Below are positions 1-8,271 of a stretch of DNA of 25,537 bases, in pieces. Made by a program: the position numbers and the translations under genes. Source of the stretch: a virus; IMG/VR virus record IMGVR_UViG_3300009103_000140, positions 1-25,537 of that record; one strand, 5' to 3'. Under the pieces are notes generated by a model, which searched no databases, was not told where the DNA came from, and worked only from the letters and a program-made list of their open reading frames with translations. Position 1 is the first letter of the stretch, and every line of letters starts with the position of its first letter.

Positions 1-98
1 TCTTGGAAGAAGTGAAGGACGATCTCAGAGACATGAGGGCTGAGCAGAACACATACACAGAGGCTGTTCTGGAAGCCATCGAGAGGAATGGTCACTGA
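1..98 (+). CDS. 3' end of an unidentified upstream gene (partial)
   Basis: The frame starting at base 3 is open and ends at the TGA at 96-98. The last 31 residues are charged and helix-prone (many Glu, Lys and Arg with spaced Leu, Val and Ile; last residues ERNGH), consistent with the C-terminal helix or coiled coil of a phage protein. The TGA overlaps the ATG of the next gene by one base (TGATG), an arrangement typical of translational coupling in one transcription unit. The rest of the protein lies outside the window and I do not recognise the family. Confidence 0.55.
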   Translation, partial: LEEVKDDLRDMRAEQNTYTEAVLEAIERNGH

Positions 99-847
99 TG
101 GCGATTAGCGGGACTTACATATTCAACCCCGATGTAACCGAGCTTGTAGAAGAGGCTTACGAACGGGCTGGTCTTGAGATGAGATCAGGTTATGACCTTC
201 GCACTGCGAGGAGAAGCCTGAACTTCTTGATGCTGGAATGGCAGAACAGGGGTATCAATCTTTGGACAATCGAAGAGAAGACTCTGGAAACTTCTGCTTA
301 CGGTGGTCTTAGCAGTCAGCTTGTCAAGGGTGTTAGTAAGTATGACATAGCGACTGGGACCATCGGTTTGCTCGATGTCATCCTTCGTACAAATGATGGG
401 TCCACTTCCAGTCAGGCCGACTATCACATCTCTCGCATCTCTGAGCCGACTTACGCAAACATTCCAAACAAGTTGACACAGGCTCGTCCTTTGCAGTTCC
501 TTTTTGACAGAAAGGAGATCCTGGGTGCTGGAACAGATGGAGCGGATCAGCCGTCCACGATCACGTTCTGGCCGGTTCCTGATGACAGCGAAAAGTACAA
601 GGTGATCTATTGGAGGATTTCGAGAATCGCTGACGTTGGCAATCTCGGTTCTAACACCATGCAGGTTCCAGATAGATTTCTCCCTGCACTGGTTTCTGGC
701 TTGGCTTATCAGATTGCAATGAAGCGACCAGAGGCTGCTCCTCGTGTTGTTCCTTTGAAGCAACAGTATGAGGAGTTGTTCAAAGAAGCTGCCGACGAGG
801 ACAGGGTGAAGACTTCTGCCAGATTTGTTCCGAGGGTTGGCTACTAG
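98..847 (+). CDS. P22 gp4-like head-tail adaptor (tail accessory factor), 249 aa
   Basis: This probably builds the first ring below the portal, joining the DNA-filled head to the tail. The N-terminal third has the pattern of this family: an acidic helix (TELVEEAYERAGLE), then a Tyr-Asp-Leu-Arg-Thr-Ala-Arg-Arg-Ser-Leu-Asn helix, then LEWQNRGINLW near residues 45-57. P22 gp4-type adaptors share the same helix-then-EW-x-x-x-G-I organisation. The C-terminal part has YKVIYWRISRI and a long helix with a basic tail, also usual for these adaptors. The start at 98 is coupled to the preceding stop by TGATG. The next gene begins two bases after the stop. A T7 gp11-like (tail tubular A) role is the main alternative; both are head-tail connectors. 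Recognition is from family memory, not a search. Confidence 0.62.
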   Translation: MAISGTYIFNPDVTELVEEAYERAGLEMRSGYDLRTARRSLNFLMLEWQNRGINLWTIEEKTLETSAYGGLSSQLVKGVSKYDIATGTIGLLDVILRTNDGSTSSQADYHISRISEPTYANIPNKLTQARPLQFLFDRKEILGAGTDGADQPSTITFWPVPDDSEKYKVIYWRISRIADVGNLGSNTMQVPDRFLPALVSGLAYQIAMKRPEAAPRVVPLKQQYEELFKEAADEDRVKTSARFVPRVGY

Positions 848-849
848 GA

Positions 850-1647
850 ATGTCTGGTCCCTATGCAGTTGGTAAGCATGCGTTTGGCTTTTGTGATCGC
901 TGTGGCTTCCGATACCCGCTGGTCGAATTGAAGAACGAAGTGATCGCTCTGCAGGAAACTTCTCTGAAGGTTTGCCCCGAGTGTTGGGACCCTGACAATC
1001 CGCAGAACAATCTTGGAAGATTCACATTCGATGACGCCCAGGCTTTGAGGAATCCGAGGCCACCGCTTGGTCTTGTCGAGAGTCGTTACGGTGATGCAAT
1101 TCGCAATGACTTCCTTTTGGGAACAGTCACCAATGAACCAAGAAATGCGATTGAGGGTTGGTTTTACAATACTTATCCTTTTGGAGAAACAACTTCTTGG
1201 AACTCCACTGATAAGACAATTTACTGTGACAACCAGGGGGACGTAGAGAATACAAGTGCAGGACTTGTAAATTATGAGTACTACAGCGGTGGGGGTGGCC
1301 TTTCTGTTGATGCTTCGGTTTACAAGTTTGTTCGCGTTAGGATGCGGATTGTAGACAGAGGGACAGACACTCAGGACAATGCTTGGGATGGGGCATTCAG
1401 GTGGTACATCGGTGATCCATCGATTTATCTTGCGACACCGTTCGCCCAAAACCCACCTCGCTTTGTTCCTTCTCCTGACTTCAATGCAATGGGAGATCCT
1501 TGGCATATTATTACTTGGGATATGCGAAATGTTTCAGATTGGACTGGAACTGTAACTGGGGCATCTTTTGATTTTTTCGAGTACACAAGTACTACAACTA
1601 CAAAGAAGCTTATCGAAGTGGATTGGATTCGGTTTGAGAGTTCATAG
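850..1647 (+). CDS. Zinc-ribbon virion protein with C-terminal beta-sandwich extension, 265 aa
   Basis: The first 75 residues carry two Cys-x2-Cys knuckles (Cys15/Cys18 in CDRC and Cys42/Cys45 in CPEC) about 24 residues apart, which is a zinc-ribbon arrangement. They are followed by a Leu-Gly-Arg and Ala-Leu-Arg-Asn-Pro-Arg-Pro segment that I associate with short zinc-ribbon proteins next to connector genes in marine phages. From about residue 95 the protein changes to aromatic, Thr/Ser/Gly-rich beta sequence ending in WDM...VDWIRFES, resembling a jelly-roll or carbohydrate-binding fold. The extension could be a surface decoration or adhesion domain; that is inference. The ATG at 850 follows the upstream TAG by two bases, with AGGA overlapping that stop codon as a weak ribosome site. 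Confidence 0.6.
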   Translation: MSGPYAVGKHAFGFCDRCGFRYPLVELKNEVIALQETSLKVCPECWDPDNPQNNLGRFTFDDAQALRNPRPPLGLVESRYGDAIRNDFLLGTVTNEPRNAIEGWFYNTYPFGETTSWNSTDKTIYCDNQGDVENTSAGLVNYEYYSGGGGLSVDASVYKFVRVRMRIVDRGTDTQDNAWDGAFRWYIGDPSIYLATPFAQNPPRFVPSPDFNAMGDPWHIITWDMRNVSDWTGTVTGASFDFFEYTSTTTTKKLIEVDWIRFESS

Positions 1648-1659
1648 GGGGGCGTGCTG

Positions 1660-1884
1660 ATGCCCAAGGTTGGTGACAAGACATTTGAATACTCTCCGCA
1701 GGGAATGAGAGAAGCTCAGGAGTATGCGGCCAAGACGGGTCTCCCTGTTGAGAAGTCTCAGAGATACCATGTGGGTGGAATTGTTTGTCCTTCGGATAAG
1801 GCCAAGGGCAAGAAGAATGTTCGTGGTATGGGAATCGCTCGTAGGGGTGGGAGCTTCAATCCCACTGAGAACTCTCACAGTTAG
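1660..1884 (+). CDS. Small basic conserved phage protein, 74 aa
   Basis: This starts MPKVGDKTFEYS and continues with a helix (GMREAQEYAAKTGLP), a GGIV turn, and a Lys/Arg/Gly-rich tail (KGKKNVRGMGIARRGGSF). Small proteins of this pattern are frequent among the structural genes of marine tailed phages; no function is known to me. I chose the ATG at 1660 over the in-frame GTG at 1654 because a GGGGGG run at 1647-1652 sits seven bases upstream of it, an ideal ribosome-binding spacing, and because the conserved part begins MPKVG. The basic tail suggests nucleic-acid or acidic-surface contact, which is inference only. Confidence 0.6.
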   Translation: MPKVGDKTFEYSPQGMREAQEYAAKTGLPVEKSQRYHVGGIVCPSDKAKGKKNVRGMGIARRGGSFNPTENSHS

Positions 1885-1893
1885 GATCTGCCG

Positions 1894-2922
1894 ATGAACT
1901 ATTCCCAGTTGAAACAAGAGATTCAGGATTATTGCCAGAACAATGAATCCACTTTTGTTAGCAACATCGACAACTTCATTCGGGCAGCAGAGGACAAGAT
2001 CTTTTCAGCATTGGAGCTTCCTGCTTTTTGGAAGTCCGATTCCACAATCTCCCTGTCTGCAGACACTCCAGAGTACACCCTCAAGGCCGGAACTATTGAT
2101 GTCTTGTCTGTGAGAATCTCTGCTGGCTTGTATTCTTTGAATACAAGTAGTTCTTCTACTTATCCTTATCCGATAGCGACTCTTCCGGGTCCGGGCTTGT
2201 TGATTTACAAGAACGGAATCAGCGGCTCTCCCGTTAACTTGCTTGCAACAGATTCTGTTTATCTCTCTGGACTAACTGGCACAGTAGCTAGCTTGGACAC
2301 AGATGACCTGAACGGAGAGTGGTGGGATGTTGGTTCGGTTACGGATGACTACTTCACAATAGCTGGTCCGACAGTGTCCAGTGTGCAGACTACTGGTGGT
2401 GGAGATAATGGTAAGTTCCGCAGGAAGAATGCTGCCGGGGTTGTAGATGAATTGGGTCCAGTCAGTTACTTGCTTCGCAAGGACTACGACTTCCTATTAG
2501 AGGCATACCCGGGAAGTTCTGGAGCCATGACAACGGGTACTCCTCTGTACTATTCGATTTCCTCTTCGGGCGTAGATGCAACATCTACCAGTGATCCGAA
2601 TATGACAATTCGGGTTGGACCCATTCCAGATACTTCTCTTCCATTGGTAGTTACTTACTATGGAAAGACTACATCTGATTCTATCACTGGTGGTACGACA
2701 ACAACGACCACTTGGCTTTCAACAACCTTTCCCGATGTGCTGTTGAACGGATCACTTGTTCACGCTTACTTGTTTATGAAGAGTGATCCTGAAGTGGTTC
2801 AGATCTACGAGAGGCAGTACTCGGAAGGCATTCTTCTTTTGAAGAACATTGCAGATACAAGGCAGCAGTCTGGAGACTATCGTCGCAGTCCAGCGACGGA
2901 CCTGAATCTCCCGCCTCAATAA
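1894..2922 (+). CDS. SU10-type adaptor / head-tail connector with inserted beta-domain, 342 aa
   Basis: The N-terminus (MNYSQLKQEIQDYCQN, then NIDNFIRAAEDKIFSALELP) and the C-terminus (TWL...PDVLLNGSLVHAYLFMKSDPEVVQIYERQYSEG) match the ring-forming adaptor proteins typified by phage SU10, which sit between portal and tail. Between them, roughly residues 75-175, is an extra Ser/Thr/Gly-rich stretch (SGLTGTVASLDTDDLNGEWW and onward to a TTGGGDNG turn). It resembles the small repeated beta-domain also found in the two large tail genes downstream. After the insert the adaptor fold resumes (YLLRKDYDFLLEAYPG, then a GTPLYY strand). AGGA about eight bases before the ATG serves as ribosome site. The window thus encodes two connector-ring proteins, this and the gene at 98. 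Confidence 0.66.
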   Translation: MNYSQLKQEIQDYCQNNESTFVSNIDNFIRAAEDKIFSALELPAFWKSDSTISLSADTPEYTLKAGTIDVLSVRISAGLYSLNTSSSSTYPYPIATLPGPGLLIYKNGISGSPVNLLATDSVYLSGLTGTVASLDTDDLNGEWWDVGSVTDDYFTIAGPTVSSVQTTGGGDNGKFRRKNAAGVVDELGPVSYLLRKDYDFLLEAYPGSSGAMTTGTPLYYSISSSGVDATSTSDPNMTIRVGPIPDTSLPLVVTYYGKTTSDSITGGTTTTTTWLSTTFPDVLLNGSLVHAYLFMKSDPEVVQIYERQYSEGILLLKNIADTRQQSGDYRRSPATDLNLPPQ

Positions 2923-2931
2923 GGACCGTAA

Positions 2932-5814
2932 ATGGCTACTACTTTCAGTTCAAACTATCAGATCAAGCTCATTGGTGACGGTCTTGAGGCTGGAACTTGG
3001 GGTTCATCTACCAACCAGAATCTCCAGAGGTTGGAGGAAGCAATTGGTGGCAGCTACGTCTCCCTAGACATCACCAGTCCTGGCTCTGCCTCCACTTACG
3101 AGGGAGATGCGGGTGCAAATACCCTGTGGTGGGTAACGTCAAATTCTGCTCCTGCCGGACATGAAAATGCGTCAGGCAGGAGTAAGTACATTGTACTTAC
3201 TGGTTCCGTTGGTGCAGACCAGACGGTGAAGATTTACGGGGATGATACTGATATCAATCCAGAACGTGTCTTCTTTGTCAAGAATGGAATAACCGCTCCG
3301 TATGACATTATTCTGCAGTGTGATGATTCGTCTCCTGGTACATACACACTCAAGAATGGTGCATACGCAGCGATCTATACCAATTCATCTGCATCTCCAA
3401 AGATTGGAAATGTTCTTAGCAACATGCAGGTTGAGGGAGTTGTTCTTGCTGGTGCCACTGGAGAGCCCGCGATCTCTGTACCAACAAACTTGGCAGACGC
3501 TCTCTCGATTGAGGACGATGCCTCTTCCCCCTCCACGCTTCTGCAACTAGACACCAGAGATGATGTCACTGCGAATATTGATTCTATCGTCAGGTCGCCA
3601 GCCGAATCCGGTCCTATCGGTACAGCCACAAAAACCAAGCCCGTTGTTGTGACTGCGACAAATACCTTTGTTGAGAACGATGTAATTAGAATTACTGGTG
3701 TTGCTGGCATGGATGAGATCAACAGGGTCTTCAAGGTTATTGCCAGTGATGGCTCTACCTTTAGCATCAAGACACTTGCCGGTAACGATGTAGATGGTAC
3801 TGACTTTGGTGCGTGGACGACTTCCACGGGAACGGCAGTTGGAACAACTGCGCTTGTCACAACCGATGTCGCTCACTCTTTCGCAAATAACGACCGAGTC
3901 AAGATAACCGGCCTTGTCGCAGACAAGATGACTTCGGTCAACAACAAGACATTCACTATCGATACAGCTACGCCCGGTCTTGGTGATGATGAGTTCAATC
4001 TTGTTGGAATTGATGTATCTGGTGATGATGATGAGGTGTCTGGTTCAGGCGGTGTTGCAACCCAGGTGCTTCGCGCTGTGGATTTCAAGGATGTTGGCAA
4101 CTTAGATATAGACGCCAATGTCTTGGACATATCCACCCAGTCAACCGTTGTGACGGTTGCTGATGATACGGATAGTTCGCTCGGTGTGTTTCAAGCTGGC
4201 AACAGCTACATCGAGATAGACACTACGGACTCTTCGGAGCGGGTTGTTATTGGAAGGGACTCCTCTGACTGCGACAAGCTGGATATCGATACCGCCACTG
4301 TAGATCTTACTTCACAGGCAACGACACTTCTCCTTACGGAGGGAAGTGCGACAAGCCTGGATGTATGGGAGACAGCGCCAACTACTGGCGAAGGTGGTGT
4401 TCAGTTGATCACGGTGGACACAACCACACCGAAGGTCACTGTTCCGGTTGAACTTGAAGCAGGTGGTTCTCTTGAGGTTACGGGGAACTTGGATGTCAAT
4501 AGCACTTCTGACTTCGCCGACACAGCCACGTTCGCGAAGCTGGCTATGGATGGTTCCGGCGGGGACATAGATCTCACTGCTGGTGCGGAAGACATTAATA
4601 TATCTGGTGGGACGAGTGCCCTGAATGTCCAAGAGGTACGGACGTACATTGTACCTGATCCGCCAGTGAGCGGACCGATGCAAGGTCCCTTTCAGAACAC
4701 AGAGACACTAGTTTACGATCAGGTTAAGGTTTATTTTCCCGACTACGACAGGTTTGTTGGAGAAACCCTGACCATTTCTGGTCAAACTACTGACGAGAAT
4801 CCTTATTACACTGCGTCCCAACTCAATGGCGAACACACGATTATTGAAACTCAGTCAACCAATTGGCTAACTGTTCAGATTTCTGGATCGAGTGCGACAA
4901 GCGCAACTACGATTGGTGATGTGGGTATAAAGCTATCCTTTTCACCCAGGGACTACCTGAACTTCGACACAACGAACAAGTTGCTGGAAGTGGGGAAGAC
5001 TGCTTTTGGAACTTCTGAGCAAGAGACGGTTGTTCCAACATTCCCCAACGCTCTTCTCACCGGCACTGCTGGCTATCTGGCTTTCAATGCCTTGGATCTT
5101 GCCAATCTCAGTTCCAGTTATGGCATTCGGAATAACAGCGGAACTGTTCAGGGAAGAAATAATGTTGCGGCCCAAGACTGGACTGGCCTTGTAACGACAA
5201 CTCCTAATGATGGAGTTGTAACTGGTCTTACTACACCATTGGTAGCTATCACCTCAAATCCCACGGTAACTGTTAACAGCGATGGTGTTGATAGGGCTAC
5301 TGGTGATCGTGTGACAATCAGTGGTCAAACATCTACCCAGCATGGTCTGACTGCTGAAGATATCAATGGCACTTATGTGATTACTCGCAAGGATGTGGAT
5401 TCTTATTACATTACGATGCAGGATTCACTCCCAACGTCGGGTGGAGCGTTTGGAGACTCAACTCTTCGCTTCCAGTATGTAAGTCGTGCAACGGACCAAG
5501 AAACTAAAGAGGTTTCCGGTTCGTTTGATATTGGTCCGCTTCGGTTCATTTTCAATACAGTGGATGCAGAAGGGGATGGACATTCATCGGGGGATATCAC
5601 TCTTGGCGATACCGGAAAGGGAACATCTGTCACGATGAACTCACAACTTTATTTGGTTCTTGCAACTCAGGCCGAGCAGAATGATGTTAATAATAATGTT
5701 ACTGCCACGATTTTAGTTGGAACTCTCAAAGAAGGTGCTTTGAAGTTTAACTTTGGAGTCCCTGATGGAAAAAGAAGGTGTACCTACTTGGCGATAGGTG
5801 ATTCGGGTAACTGA
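2932..5814 (+). CDS. Modular tail fibre / tail-associated protein, 960 aa
   Basis: The N-terminus (YQIKLIGDGLEAGTWGSSTN) is a conserved virion-attachment start seen in many marine phage tail proteins. The body is almost entirely beta-type sequence rich in Thr, Ser, Asp, Gly and Val. It contains four copies of a small domain with the pattern GDxVxIxG...NG.y.V...d...f.I (about nt 3640-3830, 3850-4065, 4708-4940 and 5260-5480), resembling the phage version of the E1 FCCH-like domain. A segment near nt 4486-4533 (LDVNSTSDF) is shared with the second fibre gene. The C-terminal 100 residues (FIFNTVDAEGDG to the end) look like a compact beta tip. AAGGA at 2921-2925 precedes the ATG. It could be a fibre, tailspike or tail-collar component; the receptor is unknown. 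Confidence 0.6.
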   Translation: MATTFSSNYQIKLIGDGLEAGTWGSSTNQNLQRLEEAIGGSYVSLDITSPGSASTYEGDAGANTLWWVTSNSAPAGHENASGRSKYIVLTGSVGADQTVKIYGDDTDINPERVFFVKNGITAPYDIILQCDDSSPGTYTLKNGAYAAIYTNSSASPKIGNVLSNMQVEGVVLAGATGEPAISVPTNLADALSIEDDASSPSTLLQLDTRDDVTANIDSIVRSPAESGPIGTATKTKPVVVTATNTFVENDVIRITGVAGMDEINRVFKVIASDGSTFSIKTLAGNDVDGTDFGAWTTSTGTAVGTTALVTTDVAHSFANNDRVKITGLVADKMTSVNNKTFTIDTATPGLGDDEFNLVGIDVSGDDDEVSGSGGVATQVLRAVDFKDVGNLDIDANVLDISTQSTVVTVADDTDSSLGVFQAGNSYIEIDTTDSSERVVIGRDSSDCDKLDIDTATVDLTSQATTLLLTEGSATSLDVWETAPTTGEGGVQLITVDTTTPKVTVPVELEAGGSLEVTGNLDVNSTSDFADTATFAKLAMDGSGGDIDLTAGAEDINISGGTSALNVQEVRTYIVPDPPVSGPMQGPFQNTETLVYDQVKVYFPDYDRFVGETLTISGQTTDENPYYTASQLNGEHTIIETQSTNWLTVQISGSSATSATTIGDVGIKLSFSPRDYLNFDTTNKLLEVGKTAFGTSEQETVVPTFPNALLTGTAGYLAFNALDLANLSSSYGIRNNSGTVQGRNNVAAQDWTGLVTTTPNDGVVTGLTTPLVAITSNPTVTVNSDGVDRATGDRVTISGQTSTQHGLTAEDINGTYVITRKDVDSYYITMQDSLPTSGGAFGDSTLRFQYVSRATDQETKEVSGSFDIGPLRFIFNTVDAEGDGHSSGDITLGDTGKGTSVTMNSQLYLVLATQAEQNDVNNNVTATILVGTLKEGALKFNFGVPDGKRRCTYLAIGDSGN
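3181..3201. other. 21-base perfect palindrome (10-bp arms, 1-base centre)
   Basis: AGTAAGTACA and TGTACTTACT flank a single T inside the 960-aa tail gene. The arrangement suits a dimer-binding DNA site better than an RNA hairpin. Its core GTACATTGTAC recurs at 4644-4654 and 21818-21828. Confidence 0.5.
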
Positions 5815-5817
5815 TCG

Positions 5818-8271
5818 ATGTTGAAGCGTGTTGCGATTCCTCCCGGCATAGATAAAGAGTCTACGCAGTATTCTGCTGCGGGCCGGTGGTTTGACTGTAA
5901 CAACATGCGCTTCCGTGGTGGTGTGCCGGAAGTAATTGGTGGTTGGTCGCAAGATGGAAGCTACACGCTAGAGGGGCTGGCGCGTGCCTCGTTCACATCA
6001 AGGGATTACAGCGGAAACAACTTCCAGTTTGTTGGCACAGATTGGAAGTACTATGTGATCTCTGGTGATGGCGCACATGATATTACGCCCGTTCGTGCAG
6101 ACGGCACGGTTTCTATGGTTTTCAAAAGTGAAAATTTGAAGCCAAATATCCGTGTCACTCATACTAATCATGGTCTTTCCGTTGATGACTGGGTTGTTTT
6201 TACCAGTGGTATAACTGCCGATCTTGGAGATGTGACATCTGAAATATTGATGCAGCCTGAAGGTTTTCAGGTTTCTTGGGTTGATAGTCCTGATGTCTAT
6301 TACATCTACACTGTCAACAGGACGGTTGATCCACCTGTTGTTGTTCTACCAGATGCTTCTGAGGAAACTTTTGCGAGTACAGGTTATTCGTACAAGGTTA
6401 CCTCTGGTATCAGCACCGTTGTTACTGGTTCTGGTTGGGGTGCTGGTGAGTGGGGTGGCGATGAGGATCTGAAGACGGTTTATGATCTCGTTGAAGATCC
6501 TATTGGCTACGAGCAGGATAATGGGTTGGGAACGGAGGGTGGATACTGGGTCAAGATTCCTGATGGAATGTTGTCCGAGCTTCCGTCTGTAGATACAGGG
6601 GATTCAACGATTCCTCTTTCGTCAGATGCTGAGGATGCTGGCTTCAGGATACTTATTCGTGGTCTTAATTCTCTTGAACTTGTTAATGGTATAAGTTCTG
6701 TCTATTTACTCCAGAATTATGGTGTTGGCTTTTGGGATGTTTCCCTGAAGAGGGCATACATTTATCCGGTACAGGGTGCGATTGGTAGTGGTGCGACACC
6801 GTTTCCCGCACCTTCAAATCCTGAACCATCTTATGGTGGTGGAACTGATGGGAATATCTGCCTAACCCTTCGTGGTTGGGGGACTGCATCTTCTGTCCAG
6901 CTTGCAACGGATGAGCTTCGTCGGGTCTACATCGACAACTACGGTGAAGATGTGATGTTCTGCAATAGTGGGGGGCCGATCTATTATTGGGATGTTAGTG
7001 AGAATACATCGACGGGTGTTCCCGTTGTGGGTGAATCCGGTGTTGCCGTTGCAATGACAAAGACTTCTGTGTTTACAGAAGCTGTTGGTGTGCCTTCTGT
7101 TGTTGATAGCTTTTTGATTTCCAAGAAAGATGGTCATTGTGTTGCTCTGGGCTGTAACGATTTGGGAGCGGTTCCAGAGGTTATGAACTCACTTCTTGTG
7201 AGGTGGTCTGACCAAAGCAATCCATTTGATTGGATTCCGACAGCAACCAATACTTCTGGTGGTCAGGTGTTGCGAGTTGGTTCTCGGATTATCGGTGGCG
7301 TAAGCACCAAGGACGAGGTGGTTATCTTCACGGATGCGGCTGTCTATTCGATGAGATTCATCGGGGCTCCTGTCACATTTAGTTTCACATTGATTACGGA
7401 AGGAGTTGAGCTTCTGTCTCCTCTTTGCGCTGTCAATGTTGTGAATTCTGTTTTCTTCATGGGGAACGACGGCTTCTATACTTACACCGGATCGGTTGCC
7501 CCGTTGCCCTCCACTGTTTCCAAGTATGTTTTCGATGACATCAATTTGTCAGAGAAGGGCAAGGCGTTTGCTGCGGTGAACTCAGCCTTTTCTGAAGTGA
7601 TGTGGTTCTATCCATCAAGGGATTCCTTTGAACCGGACAGATATGTGGTGTTCAACTACGAAGAGAATGTTTGGTCTATTGGAAAATTTGATATGTCTTC
7701 ATTGAGCTACGCAACTGGTGGAGGCGAGTCGTATGCAAGAACCTCTTGGAGGGATGCAATCGTTTACAGCAATCCAATGGCGACATACATCTCTAACTAC
7801 AATCCGTTGTCAACTGGCGAAAAATATTCAACTGTTCCGATGGTGAAGAATTCTGCCGTGATGGTTCACGAGAAAGGATCTTCTGCTCAGAGCAAGGGAC
7901 TAGATCCCTACATTGAAAGTGGTGAAGTTGAAATTGGAGAAGGGGATTTCTTTTCCTTTGTGTCTCGGATCATTCCAGATTTGCAGTTGTTTGATTATCA
8001 AGACCCCCTCCTTACCAGTGAGCCTGTTGTGAACATCTCCTTGTTCGGCAGAGACTATCCAGGCAATGCTGTTTCTTCTTCTTCAAGTACGGATGTCACG
8101 TTTGCCAGAGATGGCAGTTTACTGACTGGAACCTATGAGCCAACAGGAAGTAGTACTGCCATCCGAATGCGTGCAAGAACTATTGCTATGAAGTTGAGTA
8201 GTGGAAGTACGAGTTTCAAGTGGAGGTCTGGTGCTATTCGATTTGATGCCAGACCGGATGGTATGCGTTGA
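5818..8271 (+). CDS. P22 gp10-like tail accessory / DNA-stabilisation protein, 817 aa
   Basis: This probably forms the distal tail tube ring and keeps packaged DNA in the head. The first 45 residues (MLKRVAIPPGIDKESTQYSA, WFDCNNMRFRGGVPEVIGGW) are the hallmark start of large gp10-like tail proteins in marine phages. The second half has the repeated short-strand pattern expected of a beta-propeller: LLVRWSDQSNPFDW, then VVIFTDAAVYSM, then FMGNDGFYTYTG, ending in MRARTIAMKLSS...FKWRSGAIRFDA. At 817 aa it is much longer than P22 gp10 (about 470 aa). Part of the excess is an inserted small beta-domain near residues 110-190 (NHGLSVDDWVVFTSG), related to those in the two preceding tail genes. The start follows the upstream TGA by three bases, and its own TGA overlaps the next ATG by one base. 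Confidence 0.63.
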   Translation: MLKRVAIPPGIDKESTQYSAAGRWFDCNNMRFRGGVPEVIGGWSQDGSYTLEGLARASFTSRDYSGNNFQFVGTDWKYYVISGDGAHDITPVRADGTVSMVFKSENLKPNIRVTHTNHGLSVDDWVVFTSGITADLGDVTSEILMQPEGFQVSWVDSPDVYYIYTVNRTVDPPVVVLPDASEETFASTGYSYKVTSGISTVVTGSGWGAGEWGGDEDLKTVYDLVEDPIGYEQDNGLGTEGGYWVKIPDGMLSELPSVDTGDSTIPLSSDAEDAGFRILIRGLNSLELVNGISSVYLLQNYGVGFWDVSLKRAYIYPVQGAIGSGATPFPAPSNPEPSYGGGTDGNICLTLRGWGTASSVQLATDELRRVYIDNYGEDVMFCNSGGPIYYWDVSENTSTGVPVVGESGVAVAMTKTSVFTEAVGVPSVVDSFLISKKDGHCVALGCNDLGAVPEVMNSLLVRWSDQSNPFDWIPTATNTSGGQVLRVGSRIIGGVSTKDEVVIFTDAAVYSMRFIGAPVTFSFTLITEGVELLSPLCAVNVVNSVFFMGNDGFYTYTGSVAPLPSTVSKYVFDDINLSEKGKAFAAVNSAFSEVMWFYPSRDSFEPDRYVVFNYEENVWSIGKFDMSSLSYATGGGESYARTSWRDAIVYSNPMATYISNYNPLSTGEKYSTVPMVKNSAVMVHEKGSSAQSKGLDPYIESGEVEIGEGDFFSFVSRIIPDLQLFDYQDPLLTSEPVVNISLFGRDYPGNAVSSSSSTDVTFARDGSLLTGTYEPTGSSTAIRMRARTIAMKLSSGSTSFKWRSGAIRFDARPDGMR

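Noticed and set aside
185-763. Long antisense open frame (192 codons) opposite the gp4-like gene
   Set aside because: It is Ser/Arg/Cys-rich without any family pattern, has no ribosome site, and mirrors a well-supported + strand gene.
844-1506. Antisense open frame of 220 codons opposite the zinc-ribbon gene
   Set aside because: Low-complexity, atypical residue use; it is a shadow of the coding strand.
8268-8270. TTG as start of the second fibre gene
   Set aside because: The next codon is ATG at 8271, coupled to the upstream stop by TGATG, which is a better start.
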